Assembly (NCBI GenBank): GCA_030605265.1
Contig: JAUWIR010000110.1
Span: 1 to 9,985, forward strand
DNA from: Pseudomonadota bacterium
GTDB lineage: Bacteria > SZUA-182 > DTGQ01
DNA: 9,985 nt
Direction of reading: 5' to 3'
Every line of letters begins with the position of its first letter. Position 1 is the first letter of the stretch. Positions 1 through 6,819 of this stretch are shown here, piece by piece. A model generated the notes under the pieces. It did not search any database. It was not told the origin of the DNA and saw only the letters and a list, made by a program, of their open reading frames with translations. The position numbers and the translations under genes are program-made.

Positions 1-888
1 CTGGGATTTTTTCGGGTAGGTCTTTCATTGGATAAATTTTCTCGGATTATTCATCAAACGCAAAGTCATACACTCTGGTTTAGCTTACTTATTATTCTTC
101 TTGGCAGTGGGGGTTTATCCATTATCTTTTATCATCAGTATCTCCAATACAAAAGATATAAGGTCCTGGAGGAGAGTTTTCAGAGGACCGAGCGGCTGAA
201 ATCTATCGGAAAATTAGCTGCAGGTGTAGCGCATGAGATTAGAAATCCACTTAATGCCATTGGTATGACTATTCAACGACTCCAACATGAGTATTTACCC
301 GAACAAACAGAAAGTAGAGAAGAATTCATTCAATTTACCAAGGTCATTCGCCAAGAGGTCAGACGAGTGGATAAAATTATTGGTAATTTTTTGAATTTTG
401 CCAAAGAACCAAAACTGGAAATTCAATCAGTTGATATCACTTCCATTATAAAAGATCTTTCCTGTATTTTCTCTCAAGAGGCAAAAGAACAAGGGGTTAC
501 TATTCACACTCAAGATAATCAAAACCCTTTGTCTTGTCTTTGTGATCCGAACCAGATTAAACAGGCCCTGATCAATATTATTCGAAATGCTCTACAAGCC
601 ATGGCAAACGGCGGTCCTCTTTGGATCAATTCAGGTACACTGCGAGACAATATTTTCATTTCAATAAAAGATACCGGAGAAGGGATTGCGGACATTGAAA
701 AAATTTTTGAGATTTATTTTACCACTAAAGAGGACGGCATAGGGCTGGGCCTTCCCATCTCACAAAAAATCATTGAAGAGCATGGGGGGAAAATCAAGGT
801 AAATTCAAAACAGGGAGAGGGAACGGAGTTTCACATTTATCTTCCCCTTAAACCAAGAAAATATGTAGTGGAGAAAAAATCGCCATGA
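1..888 (+). CDS. Sensor histidine kinase, 5'-truncated by the window edge (ZraS/AtoS-like)
   Basis: The reading frame is open to base 1, so the true start lies outside the window; the TTG at 28 is only an internal codon. The visible part begins with the end of an extracytoplasmic sensor domain (the string RVGLSLD is typical just before the last membrane helix). A transmembrane helix follows (about residues 16-36 counted from the TTG), then a short linker without an obvious HAMP domain. The HisKA domain has the phospho-acceptor His in AHEIRNPLN (His69, bases 232-234). The HATPase_c domain shows an N box (NIIRNALQAM, 183-192), G1 (DTGEGI, 215-220) and G2 (GIGLGLP, 237-243). It should autophosphorylate and pass phosphate to the regulator encoded immediately downstream, whose start overlaps this stop (ATGA). 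The signal cannot be read because the sensor domain is missing. Confidence 0.95.
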   Translation: MGFFRVGLSLDKFSRIIHQTQSHTLWFSLLIILLGSGGLSIIFYHQYLQYKRYKVLEESFQRTERLKSIGKLAAGVAHEIRNPLNAIGMTIQRLQHEYLPEQTESREEFIQFTKVIRQEVRRVDKIIGNFLNFAKEPKLEIQSVDITSIIKDLSCIFSQEAKEQGVTIHTQDNQNPLSCLCDPNQIKQALINIIRNALQAMANGGPLWINSGTLRDNIFISIKDTGEGIADIEKIFEIYFTTKEDGIGLGLPISQKIIEEHGGKIKVNSKQGEGTEFHIYLPLKPRKYVVEKKSP

Positions 889-2249
889 TTAATATCCTGG
901 TTGTTGATGATGAGAAAAATCAAAGGGAGATGCTTAAAGGGTTTCTTTCAAAAAAGGGATATCATATGGATATCTGCAGTAATGGGGATGAAGCCGTAAA
1001 AATTGTCAAAAAAAAACAGATTGATATTGTCTTAACAGACTACCAAATGCCGGAAATGAGTGGTCAGGAGTTATTAATAAAAATTAAAGAGATTAATCCC
1101 TCGATTCTGGTTATTCTTTTTACTGCCTACGGCACTGTAGAAAGAGCAGTAACAGCCATGAAGGGGGGGGCTTATGATTATCTTGCCAAACCAATAGATT
1201 TAGATGAATTGCTGATCATACTGCAAAGAGGAGTAAACTTTCTGCATTTAAAAGAAGAGAATAGAGAATTGCGCCAGATGCTCTCACAGCGGTATTCTTT
1301 TACTAATATCATTAGTGGAAGCAGTAAAATGGAGGAGGTCCTCAGTATTGTCAGTCGCGTGGCTAAAGCCGAAACCACCATTCTGATCCGGGGTGAAAGC
1401 GGTACGGGCAAGGAATTAATTGCCCATGGTATTCATTTTAATAGCTTGCGGGCAAATCGACCATTCATTAAAGTCAATTGTGCGGCGATTCCTGAGAACC
1501 TTTTGGAAAGCGAGTTATTCGGGCATGAAAGGGGGGCTTTCACCGGAGCTGTGCAACGGCGTATCGGCCGTTTTGAAGATGCTGATTCAGGGACTATTTT
1601 TTTAGATGAAATCGGTGATATGGTTTTACCACTTCAGGCCAAACTTTTACGCGTTCTTCAAGAAAAAGAAATTCAACGGGTGGGAACAAATGCAATGCAA
1701 AAAATTGATGTTCGTATAATCGCAGCCACCAATAAAAACCTTGAAAAAGGAATGAAAAGTGGTGATTTTCGAGAAGACCTTTATTATCGACTTAATGTAG
1801 TTCCCATTTTTTTACCTCCATTGCGTGAAAGAAAAGAGGACATTCCAAAACTAATGGATTTCTTTTTAGAAAAATATCGTCAGCGGTGTCATAAAAAAAT
1901 AAAGGGGTATACCAAAGAAGCTGGTGATGTTTTAGCAAAATATAGATATCCGGGCAATGTAAGGGAACTGGAAAATCTCATAGAACGGGCAGTGGTTTTG
2001 ACTCGGCACGAATGTATTACTGTGGATGATTTACCGCCAAATCTTTATCAATGGAATAATGAGCATGACCGAGACAAGGACGGGTTATTTGATCAATCAA
2101 TGGATGAAGCGGTTTTTTCCTTGGAAAAACGGATGATCCTGGAAGCCCTTAATAATAATAAGTGGGTTCAAATCAGAGCAGCCGAGCAATTAGGGATTAG
2201 TGAACGAGTCCTGCGCTATAAAATGAAAAAATATGCTATGGAAAATTAG
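885..2249 (+). CDS. Sigma-54-dependent response regulator, NtrC/ZraR type
   Basis: The 454-residue protein has the standard three-part layout. The receiver domain (1-120) has acidic D8/D9, phospho-acceptor Asp52 in LTDYQMP, Thr80 and Lys102. The central AAA+ sigma-54 activation domain (about 140-375) has Walker A GESGTGKE (170-177), the sigma-54 contact loop GAFTGA (217-222) and Walker B with D241 E242. The C-terminal Fis-type helix-turn-helix (about 415-450) contains AAEQLGISERVLRYK. Once phosphorylated by the kinase upstream it should bind enhancer DNA and use ATP hydrolysis to open promoters held by RpoN. The ATGA overlap implies translational coupling. Its targets are not proven, but a -24/-12 promoter lies about 1.1 kb downstream in front of the PEP-CTERM gene. 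Regulation of PEP-CTERM genes by a PrsK/PrsR-like pair with RpoN is known elsewhere; assigning this pair that role is inference. Confidence 0.96.
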   Translation: MINILVVDDEKNQREMLKGFLSKKGYHMDICSNGDEAVKIVKKKQIDIVLTDYQMPEMSGQELLIKIKEINPSILVILFTAYGTVERAVTAMKGGAYDYLAKPIDLDELLIILQRGVNFLHLKEENRELRQMLSQRYSFTNIISGSSKMEEVLSIVSRVAKAETTILIRGESGTGKELIAHGIHFNSLRANRPFIKVNCAAIPENLLESELFGHERGAFTGAVQRRIGRFEDADSGTIFLDEIGDMVLPLQAKLLRVLQEKEIQRVGTNAMQKIDVRIIAATNKNLEKGMKSGDFREDLYYRLNVVPIFLPPLRERKEDIPKLMDFFLEKYRQRCHKKIKGYTKEAGDVLAKYRYPGNVRELENLIERAVVLTRHECITVDDLPPNLYQWNNEHDRDKDGLFDQSMDEAVFSLEKRMILEALNNNKWVQIRAAEQLGISERVLRYKMKKYAMEN

Positions 2250-2302
2250 GGACCCGTCCCTTCCCTCTCCCCCCAGACAAAGAAGGGATAGGTCCCCTTT
2301 TT
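2249..2302 (+). terminator. Intrinsic terminator of the two-component operon, possibly bidirectional
   Basis: GGGACC (2249-2254) pairs with GGTCCC (2291-2296), and CCCTTC (2258-2263) pairs with GAAGGG (2282-2287). The three positions between add a T-A pair and a G-T wobble with one mismatch. The stem is about 15 bp, the loop 18 nt, and CTTTTTAT follows. The stem begins at the last base of the response-regulator stop codon. On the minus strand the hairpin also follows the PEP-CTERM gene stop and leads into TAATTTTCC, a weaker T-tract, so it may serve both convergent genes. Confidence 0.82.
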
Positions 2303-2312
2303 ATAAAAAATT

Positions 2313-3167
2313 TTACTTATTGAATCTATTGAATACCAGGGCCCTTTTCCTCCTGGCGATTCCCAGCAAAGCTAAAAGACCAAGACCCAGCAGAAAAAAT
2401 GTTGAGGGCTCAGGGACCGCTGAAGATGGTGACGAGGATAAATCAACTTCTTCATAGATAACATTATTAGCGCAATTCACGGTCCATCCTAAGATAATGG
2501 ATGAATATCCACCAAGATCAAGCCCTCCGCCCGGCATTTGGATAATTCCATTATATTCATCAAAATAAAAAGTTGATTGGTAATCCTTCTTCTTTTTCTT
2601 TGCGTAACTATCCCAGCCGTCAAAGTATACATTCCCAAGAGCCACTGCACCATCCTTGGCATTGGGGTCTAGAATAACAGGATGTCCCTCTCTAATAGAA
2701 TCATTGGGTATAGGCCAAATATCATCTGCAATTATATAGGCAGATGGATCTCCTAAAGCGATTGGAGAAGAGAAATCATAAATTGTTGCGGTTTGACCTG
2801 CGGTTACATCATTATCCAGATCAACCACAAGGTCCCAGTTACCATCCCCTTCAAGATCGAGAAAAAGATCACCGGGACGCAGCATTGACCAGGTATTTGA
2901 AACCCAATCGTCACATTTCTCAGAGGTGTAATTAAAGGTAAGAGATGTTAATTTGTTGGCATCAAGTTCAAGTGTTCCGCCCAGAAAAATTGGCACCCCT
3001 AATGTCTGGGAATAATCATCATCATCATAATCATCATCACCATCATCATTCCCCCATTCAGGCCAGAAAATAGCATTGTCATTAAAGGTTAAAGTGGTGG
3101 CAAAGGTTTGAGCACAGAATGCAAGTATAATGGCGATAAAGAACAGGAAGGCTAGTTTTCTTGGCAT
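2313..3167 (-). CDS. PEP-CTERM sorting domain protein (exosortase substrate)
   Basis: A secreted surface protein of 284 residues from the ATG at 3167. That start has a good ribosome site (GGAGAG, 5 nt upstream); a TTG nine codons earlier has none. It has a signal peptide (MPRKLAFLFF..., likely cleavage after TFA, residue 23). A very acidic stretch follows (residues 40-52, runs of Asp), encoded by ATC-repeat DNA at about 3012-3050. A possible Ca-binding loop LDLEGDGNWD lies near 103-112. The end is a classic PEP-CTERM tag: VPEPST at 251-256, a hydrophobic helix, then the basic RRKR. The tail runs eight or more residues past the Arg cluster, slightly longer than usual. The body, ending in WTVNCANNVIY before the tag, resembles a frequent PEP-CTERM subfamily of unknown role. 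An exosortase elsewhere should cleave the tag and release or anchor the protein at the outer surface. No exosortase gene is in the window. Confidence 0.93.
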   Translation of the reverse strand: MPRKLAFLFFIAIILAFCAQTFATTLTFNDNAIFWPEWGNDDGDDDYDDDDYSQTLGVPIFLGGTLELDANKLTSLTFNYTSEKCDDWVSNTWSMLRPGDLFLDLEGDGNWDLVVDLDNDVTAGQTATIYDFSSPIALGDPSAYIIADDIWPIPNDSIREGHPVILDPNAKDGAVALGNVYFDGWDSYAKKKKKDYQSTFYFDEYNGIIQMPGGGLDLGGYSSIILGWTVNCANNVIYEEVDLSSSPSSAVPEPSTFFLLGLGLLALLGIARRKRALVFNRFNK

Positions 3168-3205
3168 ATCCACTCTCCGTATAAAGGTTAACAAAATAAA
3201 CTATC

Positions 3206-3275
3206 GGTTCCCTTAACAAACCACAGTTTCTTACCGAACCTTGGGGGGAGAATGAATAAAACCTCAGAACCTTGG
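3206..3275 (-). promoter_or_regulatory. Possible structured 5' leader of the PEP-CTERM mRNA
   Basis: On the minus strand GGTTC (3240-3236) can pair with GAACC (3210-3206), enclosing a smaller hairpin AAAC-TGTG-GTTT with flanking A-T pairs (about 3232-3215). A 9-bp direct repeat GAACCTTGG (plus strand 3236-3244 and 3267-3275) overlaps one arm. This lies in the roughly 140-nt leader predicted from the sigma-54 promoter. I do not recognise a known riboswitch class. It may be a stabilising or attenuating structure, or chance. Confidence 0.25.
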
Positions 3276-3317
3276 AAATGCACATTTTGATTTTGCTGAT
3301 TTACAATTTCCTATGTG

Positions 3318-3334
3318 AGCAAGCAGAATGCCAA
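3318..3334 (-). promoter_or_regulatory. Sigma-54 (-24/-12) promoter for the PEP-CTERM gene
   Basis: Read on the minus strand the site is TTGGCATTCTGCTTGCT. It has the obligatory GG, exactly ten bases, then GC; the -24 box TTGGCA is consensus and the -12 box TTGCT close to it. It points toward the PEP-CTERM gene, with transcription expected to begin near 3307 and a leader of about 140 nt. A sigma-54 activator gene sits directly beyond the target gene, which strengthens the call. I could not define the enhancer site; it would be expected somewhere in 3380-3480. Confidence 0.68.
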
Positions 3335-3460
3335 CCTAGGGGAAAAAATATCCTATTGAATTTATTGACATATCAAAAAAAATTATTGTTTTTAAAAAGA
3401 AAATGAAGGGTAACATGCATAAAATTTATACCAGCAGTAATAGATTTTATAACCTTTTCA

Positions 3461-3489
3461 TTGACAATCCCTCAATAGATGATTATAGT
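3461..3489 (+). promoter_or_regulatory. Sigma-70 promoter for hypCD
   Basis: TTGACA (3461-3466, consensus), a 17-bp spacer and TATAGT (3484-3489, five of six) form a near-ideal housekeeping promoter. The start would fall near 3496, leaving about 43 nt before the hypC ATG at 3539. It also excludes the ATG at 3479 as the hypC start, because that codon lies inside the promoter spacer. Confidence 0.72.
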
Positions 3490-3538
3490 TTTAAATACGA
3501 AAAATACAAATAATCAATGGCTTTGCCAAAGGAAGATT

Positions 3539-3751
3539 ATGTGCATAGCAGTTCCGTGTCAAGTTATAAGTATTAAAGAAAATATGGCTACCGTCGAGAT
3601 CGGCGGAGTAAAAAGAGAGGCTCGTATAGATTTATTAGAAGATGTTTCTATTGGCGATTATGTCATCCTTCATGCAGGCTTTGCTATTCAGAGGCTCGAC
3701 GCTGATGACGCTCAGGAGACTCTGCGACTTCTAAAAGAGATGACGGAATGA
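3539..3751 (+). CDS. hypC: HypC, [NiFe]-hydrogenase maturation chaperone
   Basis: This 70-residue protein begins MCIAVPCQV, the HypC/HupF signature. Cys2, exposed after removal of Met1, is the residue that holds the Fe(CN)2CO unit with HypD and contacts the hydrogenase large-subunit precursor. The remaining sequence (MATVEIGGVKREARIDLL..., VGDYV-like GDYVILHAGFAIQ) matches the small beta-barrel of the family, and the length is typical. The start at 3539 is chosen because AAAGGAAG lies just upstream, the family begins at MC, and the longer in-frame option starts inside the promoter. The stop overlaps hypD (ATGA), so the two are coupled and probably made in similar amounts, as fits their joint HypC-HypD complex. 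Confidence 0.96.
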   Translation: MCIAVPCQVISIKENMATVEIGGVKREARIDLLEDVSIGDYVILHAGFAIQRLDADDAQETLRLLKEMTE

Positions 3752-4827
3752 AATATCTTGATGAATATCGCGATCCTGCCTTAGCTAAACAGTTAATCGC
3801 CCAAATCCGGAAATTGAACAAAGGGCGAAAGATAAGATTAATGGAAGTATGCGGCAGCCATACAGTAGCTATCTACAAGGCGGGTATTAGGGACCTTTTT
3901 CCAAATATTGATCTTATTTCAGGCCCGGGATGCCCGGTATGCGTTACCAGCACAGGAGATATTGACAGGGTCATAAAACTAACCACCATGCCTGACAGCA
4001 TCCTGACAACCTTCGGTGATATGGTGAAAGTCCCCGGCTCTAATTCCTCATTGCAGCAACAGATTTCCCGGGGGGCGGATGTTCGCCTAGTATACTCTTC
4101 CTTTGATTCTTTGCAGATCGCTAAAGATAATCCGAATAAAAGAATAATATTTTTGGCTGTTGGCTTTGAAACCACTGCTCCAACTATAGCGGCCACAGTT
4201 TTAGAGGCTAAAAAAGAAGGAATAGAGAATTTTTATATTCTCTGTTTTCATAAATTAGTCCCCCCTGCCATGAAAGCCCTCCTAGAGGGAGAACAGATCC
4301 ATATTGACGGATTTATCTGTCCTGGTCATGTCAGTGTTATTATTGGATCAAAGCCTTATGAATTTATTCCGAAAGAGTATAAATTACCTGCTGTTATTAC
4401 CGGTTTTGAATCTATTGATATTTTACAAGCCCTTCTGGTAATTCTTACCCGGATCAATGAAAATCATCCGGCTGTGGAAATACCTTATTCGCGGGTAGTA
4501 AAACCTGAAGGCAATCCATTGGCCATGAAAAGGATGCAAGAGGTTTTTCAACCTTGTGAAGCAACTTGGAGGGGCTTAGGAGTAATCCCCGACAGCGGTT
4601 TGAAATTACGTATAAAATTTATGCACTATGATGCTCATCAGAATTATGATTTATCAGTGGAAGAAAAACCTGAACCTGCAGGTTGCGAATGTGGGAATAT
4701 TTTAAAAGGTATTAAGAGGCCGACTGATTGCCCATTATTTAAAAAAATATGCAATCCGCAGCATCCTGTAGGCCCATGCATGGTTTCAACAGAAGGAAGT
4801 TGCGCTGCAGCTTATAAATACAGCTAA
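3748..4827 (+). CDS. hypD: HypD, scaffold for Fe(CN)2CO assembly in [NiFe]-hydrogenase maturation
   Basis: The 359-residue protein has the HypD hallmarks: VCGSHT with Cys35, and GPGCPVC with Cys62 and Cys65, corresponding to the conserved cysteines that take part in iron binding and redox chemistry. The C-terminal region is Cys-rich (CECG, TDCPLF, KICNP, GPCMVS, GSCAA, about residues 310-355) and holds the [4Fe-4S] cluster ligands. With HypC it carries the iron to which HypE delivers cyanide. The start overlaps the hypC stop. Length and motifs are complete, with no sign of decay. In many genomes hypE follows directly; here about 325 bp of repeat and relic DNA separate them. Confidence 0.97.
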   Translation: MKYLDEYRDPALAKQLIAQIRKLNKGRKIRLMEVCGSHTVAIYKAGIRDLFPNIDLISGPGCPVCVTSTGDIDRVIKLTTMPDSILTTFGDMVKVPGSNSSLQQQISRGADVRLVYSSFDSLQIAKDNPNKRIIFLAVGFETTAPTIAATVLEAKKEGIENFYILCFHKLVPPAMKALLEGEQIHIDGFICPGHVSVIIGSKPYEFIPKEYKLPAVITGFESIDILQALLVILTRINENHPAVEIPYSRVVKPEGNPLAMKRMQEVFQPCEATWRGLGVIPDSGLKLRIKFMHYDAHQNYDLSVEEKPEPAGCECGNILKGIKRPTDCPLFKKICNPQHPVGPCMVSTEGSCAAAYKYS

Positions 4828-4840
4828 ACTAATAAAAAAC

Positions 4841-4876
4841 TGTAATAGTTCACCACGAAGACACAGAGGCACTGAG
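4841..4876 (+). repeat. Left arm of an inverted repeat around a GxxExxY relic
   Basis: TGTAATAGTT followed by CACCACGAAGACACAGAGGC and ACTGAGA is the inverse of 5051-5100. Outer TGTAAYAGTT matches at 9 of 10 bases. The right arm then has five extra bases (CAACT) before CACCACGRAGRCACAGAG. CACCACGAAGACAC-type strings are, from memory, a widespread dispersed repeat in environmental bacterial genomes, often beside GxxExxY genes. Confidence 0.8.
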
Positions 4877-4893
4877 AAATGACTTTCGAGGAT

Positions 4894-5046
4894 GTTCTTG
4901 AACTGAAAAGTAGTTGAAACACCAGCGCCGATTCACGAGGCACAATTGCTAACCTGTTTGAGATTATCCGGGATGAAGGGATGCCTTATTTATAAATTTT
5001 AATGTGCCCATTTTATAAGGAGAGAATCAAGAGGTTTGCCTTTTGA
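4894..5046 (+). pseudogene. C-terminal relic of a GxxExxY-family protein gene
   Basis: VLELK is encoded at 4894-4908. One base out of frame from 4910 comes VVETPAPIHEAQLLTCLRLSG, then a further shift gives NFNVPIL, a stop, and IKRFAF ending in TGA at 5044-5046. Intact GxxExxY proteins (about 125 residues, PDDEXK-like fold, unknown function) end with ELK...PIHEAQLLTYL.L.G...GLLINFNVP.LK.GIKR. Only roughly the last 50 codons remain, with at least two frameshifts and a nonsense codon; the N-terminal part, including the GxxExxY motif, is gone. The relic is enclosed by the inverted repeat, as expected if gene and repeats arrived together. No function is expected. The identification rests on recalled family sequence, but the colinear match across three frames is hard to explain by chance. 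Confidence 0.75.
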
Positions 5047-5050
5047 TTTT

Positions 5051-5100
5051 TCTCTGTGTCTCTGTGTCTCTGTGCCTCCGTGGTGAGTTGAACTGTTACA
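5051..5100 (-). repeat. Right arm of the inverted repeat, with three TCTCTGTG units
   Basis: The plus strand has TCTCTGTG three times in a row (5051-5074), then CCTCCGTGGTGAGTTGAACTGTTACA. Its reverse complement matches the left arm at 4841-4876. If the hypD-hypE interval is transcribed through, the two arms would fold into a long hairpin between the genes, which could reduce read-through into hypE. Confidence 0.8.
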
Positions 5101-5114
5101 AAAAAATTAAATAA

Positions 5115-5143
5115 TTGCACAGGTTAAATTTTATCTGTCTAAT
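5115..5143 (+). promoter_or_regulatory. Possible separate promoter for hypE
   Basis: TTGCAC (5115-5120), a 17-bp spacer and TCTAAT (5138-5143) give four to five of six matches in each box. The predicted start is near 5150, only a few bases before the candidate start codons, so the transcript would be nearly leaderless. It would give hypE its own expression after the repeat unit parted it from hypCD. The match is moderate in AT-rich DNA. Confidence 0.35.
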
Positions 5144-5152
5144 CTTGGAGCA

Positions 5153-6178
5153 ATGAGAGGTATGGAAGAAAACAGAATACTCCTTTCCCACGGAAGTGGT
5201 GGGACAATGACTCGGGATTTAATTGAAAAGTATTTTGTCAGCCAATTCGATAATCCCATTTTAGCGCTTTTAAATGATCAGGCAATTTTTCCCACTCCTT
5301 CTACTCGACTTGCCTTTACCACCGACTCTTATGTTGTAGATCCCCTCTTTTTCCCGGGCGGGAATATTGGCAGATTAGCCGTGTGTGGAACAGTGAATGA
5401 TCTTTGCGTATCCGGAGCAACTCCCTTGTATCTGAGCTGTTCTTTTCTTATTGAGGAAGGATTTTTATTTTCCGATTTAGAAAAAGTCCTCTATTCAATG
5501 AAAGAAGCCTGTGAAGAAGCGGGGGTAATTATTGTAACCGGGGACACCAAGGTAGTAAACCGGGGCAGTCTTGATAAACTTTTTATCAATACTGCCGGGG
5601 TGGGCTCTTTGGAAAAGGGCCTTTTCATTGCCGGGGAAAATGCCCGGGTTGGAGATAAAGTATTGGTGAGTGGTTTTTTAGGAGACCATGAAATCGCCAT
5701 TATCTCAAAAAGGCAGAATTTGGGATTTGTAACCAATGTAAAAAGTGATGTGGCCCCTTTAAACGGTTTAGTAAATATATTATTAAAAAAAGGATTCGGT
5801 CAGTCTCTTCACGCTATGCGGGACCCCACTCGAGGAGGATTAGCCACACTGCTCAACGAAATTGCTTGCCAATCACAAGTTGGGATTATTGTTGAGGAAG
5901 ATCAAGTCCCCATTCGAGAAGAAGTCCGAGGGGCCTGTGAAATTTTAGGTTTTGACCCCCTGTATTTAGCTAATGAAGGAAAATTAATTGCTTTTGTTGA
6001 CTCTAAGAAAGCTGAACAGATCCTGTCGGTTATGCGTGAAACAAAATATGGAGAAGATGCTCAGATTATCGGAGAAGTTATTGCTGAGCCCAAAGGAAAA
6101 GTTCAACTCCGGACAGTTATCGGGGGAACACGAATTTTAGATATGTTGGCTACCGAGCAATTCCCCAGAATTTGTTGA
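5153..6178 (+). CDS. hypE: HypE, carbamoyl-to-cyanide enzyme of [NiFe]-hydrogenase maturation
   Basis: The 341-residue protein belongs to the AIR-synthase-like ATP-binding superfamily. It starts with the ILLSHGSGG motif (9-17), continues with FTTDSYVV and GTVNDLCVSGA in the ATPase half, then TGDTKVV and MRDPTRGGLATLLNE, and ends in PRIC. The C-terminal Cys341 receives the carbamoyl group from HypF; ATP-dependent dehydration makes the thiocyanate, which passes to HypC-HypD iron. All key parts are intact. The start is uncertain: ATG 5153 has GGAG only 2 nt away, while ATG 5162 (MEENRILL) has it 11 nt away and fits the family N-terminus slightly better. The usual partner genes hypF, hypA and hypB are absent from the window. 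Confidence 0.96.
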   Translation: MRGMEENRILLSHGSGGTMTRDLIEKYFVSQFDNPILALLNDQAIFPTPSTRLAFTTDSYVVDPLFFPGGNIGRLAVCGTVNDLCVSGATPLYLSCSFLIEEGFLFSDLEKVLYSMKEACEEAGVIIVTGDTKVVNRGSLDKLFINTAGVGSLEKGLFIAGENARVGDKVLVSGFLGDHEIAIISKRQNLGFVTNVKSDVAPLNGLVNILLKKGFGQSLHAMRDPTRGGLATLLNEIACQSQVGIIVEEDQVPIREEVRGACEILGFDPLYLANEGKLIAFVDSKKAEQILSVMRETKYGEDAQIIGEVIAEPKGKVQLRTVIGGTRILDMLATEQFPRIC

Positions 6179-6753
6179 TGTAAGACCCATGTCTAAGCAA
6201 TAAGTTTAAGCCTATAATGCCGCTCATCCTTGTCTATAAGGCACCTCATCCGTTTGCATTGCTAATGAAGCCAATTTTCCACCACGATCAGTAAATCGAT
6301 ACAAAAACACCTTACTAATCATAGTTAAAAAAATATCTTGTCTCAAAATTAATATTTTATCTATATATATTAGTATATGGATACGTTTTTATGGACAACC
6401 ATCTATTTATATTCTCTATTTTTTCTTAGGAATTATAATTACTACCATTGATTATTATTATATACTGTGAAAAATATTTCATAGTAAGTAATGAATAATT
6501 GCATATTTCAAAGAAAAAACCGGCCGAAAAAAGAAAATTGCTTCTGCTTTATCATTTCAAAGATATCCTTAATTATCTGATTTTATGGTATAAATGACCT
6601 GTAGAATATAATTTTACATGAGCATACATTTTATTAATTCATTGGCATATAATTTGTTTATTGTTTATAAGTCAACAGATTTTGTATTATTAATGAGATT
6701 TATGGACACTAATATTAGTAGGCCTACCAAATAATTTCTAAAAATTTATTTGA
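6179..6753. other. AT-rich intergenic stretch without a convincing gene
   Basis: No clear terminator follows hypE. On the minus strand 6322-6224 a 32-codon frame reads ...FLYRFTDRGGKLASLAMQ..., faintly like the winged-helix end of some transposase-linked proteins, but it has no ribosome site and may be chance or a relic. At 6643-6657 TTGGCATATAATTTGT has a perfect -24 half of a sigma-54 promoter, but GT replaces the required GC. The rest is low-complexity AT-rich DNA. Confidence 0.5.
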
Positions 6754-6788
6754 AGTTATACTTTAGTACTATAATATTTTATCCATTT
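6754..6788 (+). promoter_or_regulatory. Shared leader block, copy 1 (before the first aromatic-rich gene)
   Basis: AGTTATACT (6754-6762), GTA, TAATATTTT and TCCATTT (6782-6788) followed by a G-run recur in the same order before the gene at 7584 (7505-7550), with spacing differing by a few bases. TATACT inside the block and TATAAT at 6770-6775 could each be a -10 box, but I see no good -35 for either. The start codon is 66 bases from the beginning of the block. It may be a common promoter or mRNA leader. Confidence 0.45.
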
Positions 6789-6819
6789 TTGGGGGGGAGA
6801 CTTTTAGGAGGAGAGGTAG

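Noticed and set aside
2233..2457. Plus-strand ORF of 74 codons covering the terminator and the end of the PEP-CTERM gene
   Set aside because: It overlaps the terminator hairpin and runs antisense to a well-supported gene; no ribosome site or recognisable product.
3168..3194. TTG start nine codons upstream for the PEP-CTERM gene
   Set aside because: No ribosome site precedes it, while GGAGAG precedes ATG 3167, which begins a standard signal peptide.
3479..3538. Longer N-terminus for hypC starting at ATG 3479
   Set aside because: This ATG lies inside the spacer of a near-consensus sigma-70 promoter. The HypC family starts at MC, and a ribosome site sits directly before 3539.
4841..5100. CRISPR array or tRNA-like structure suggested by repeated TCTCTGTG and CACAGAG strings
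   Set aside because: The units are 8-bp tandem copies without spacers and form one inverted repeat around a gene relic.
6224..6322. Minus-strand 32-codon frame with YRFTDRGGKLASL, possible winged-helix or transposase relic
   Set aside because: Too short, no ribosome site and only a vague resemblance; kept as a note in the intergenic entry.
6643..6657. Second sigma-54 promoter before the gene at 6820
   Set aside because: The -24 box TTGGCA is perfect but the -12 box has GT instead of the nearly invariant GC.
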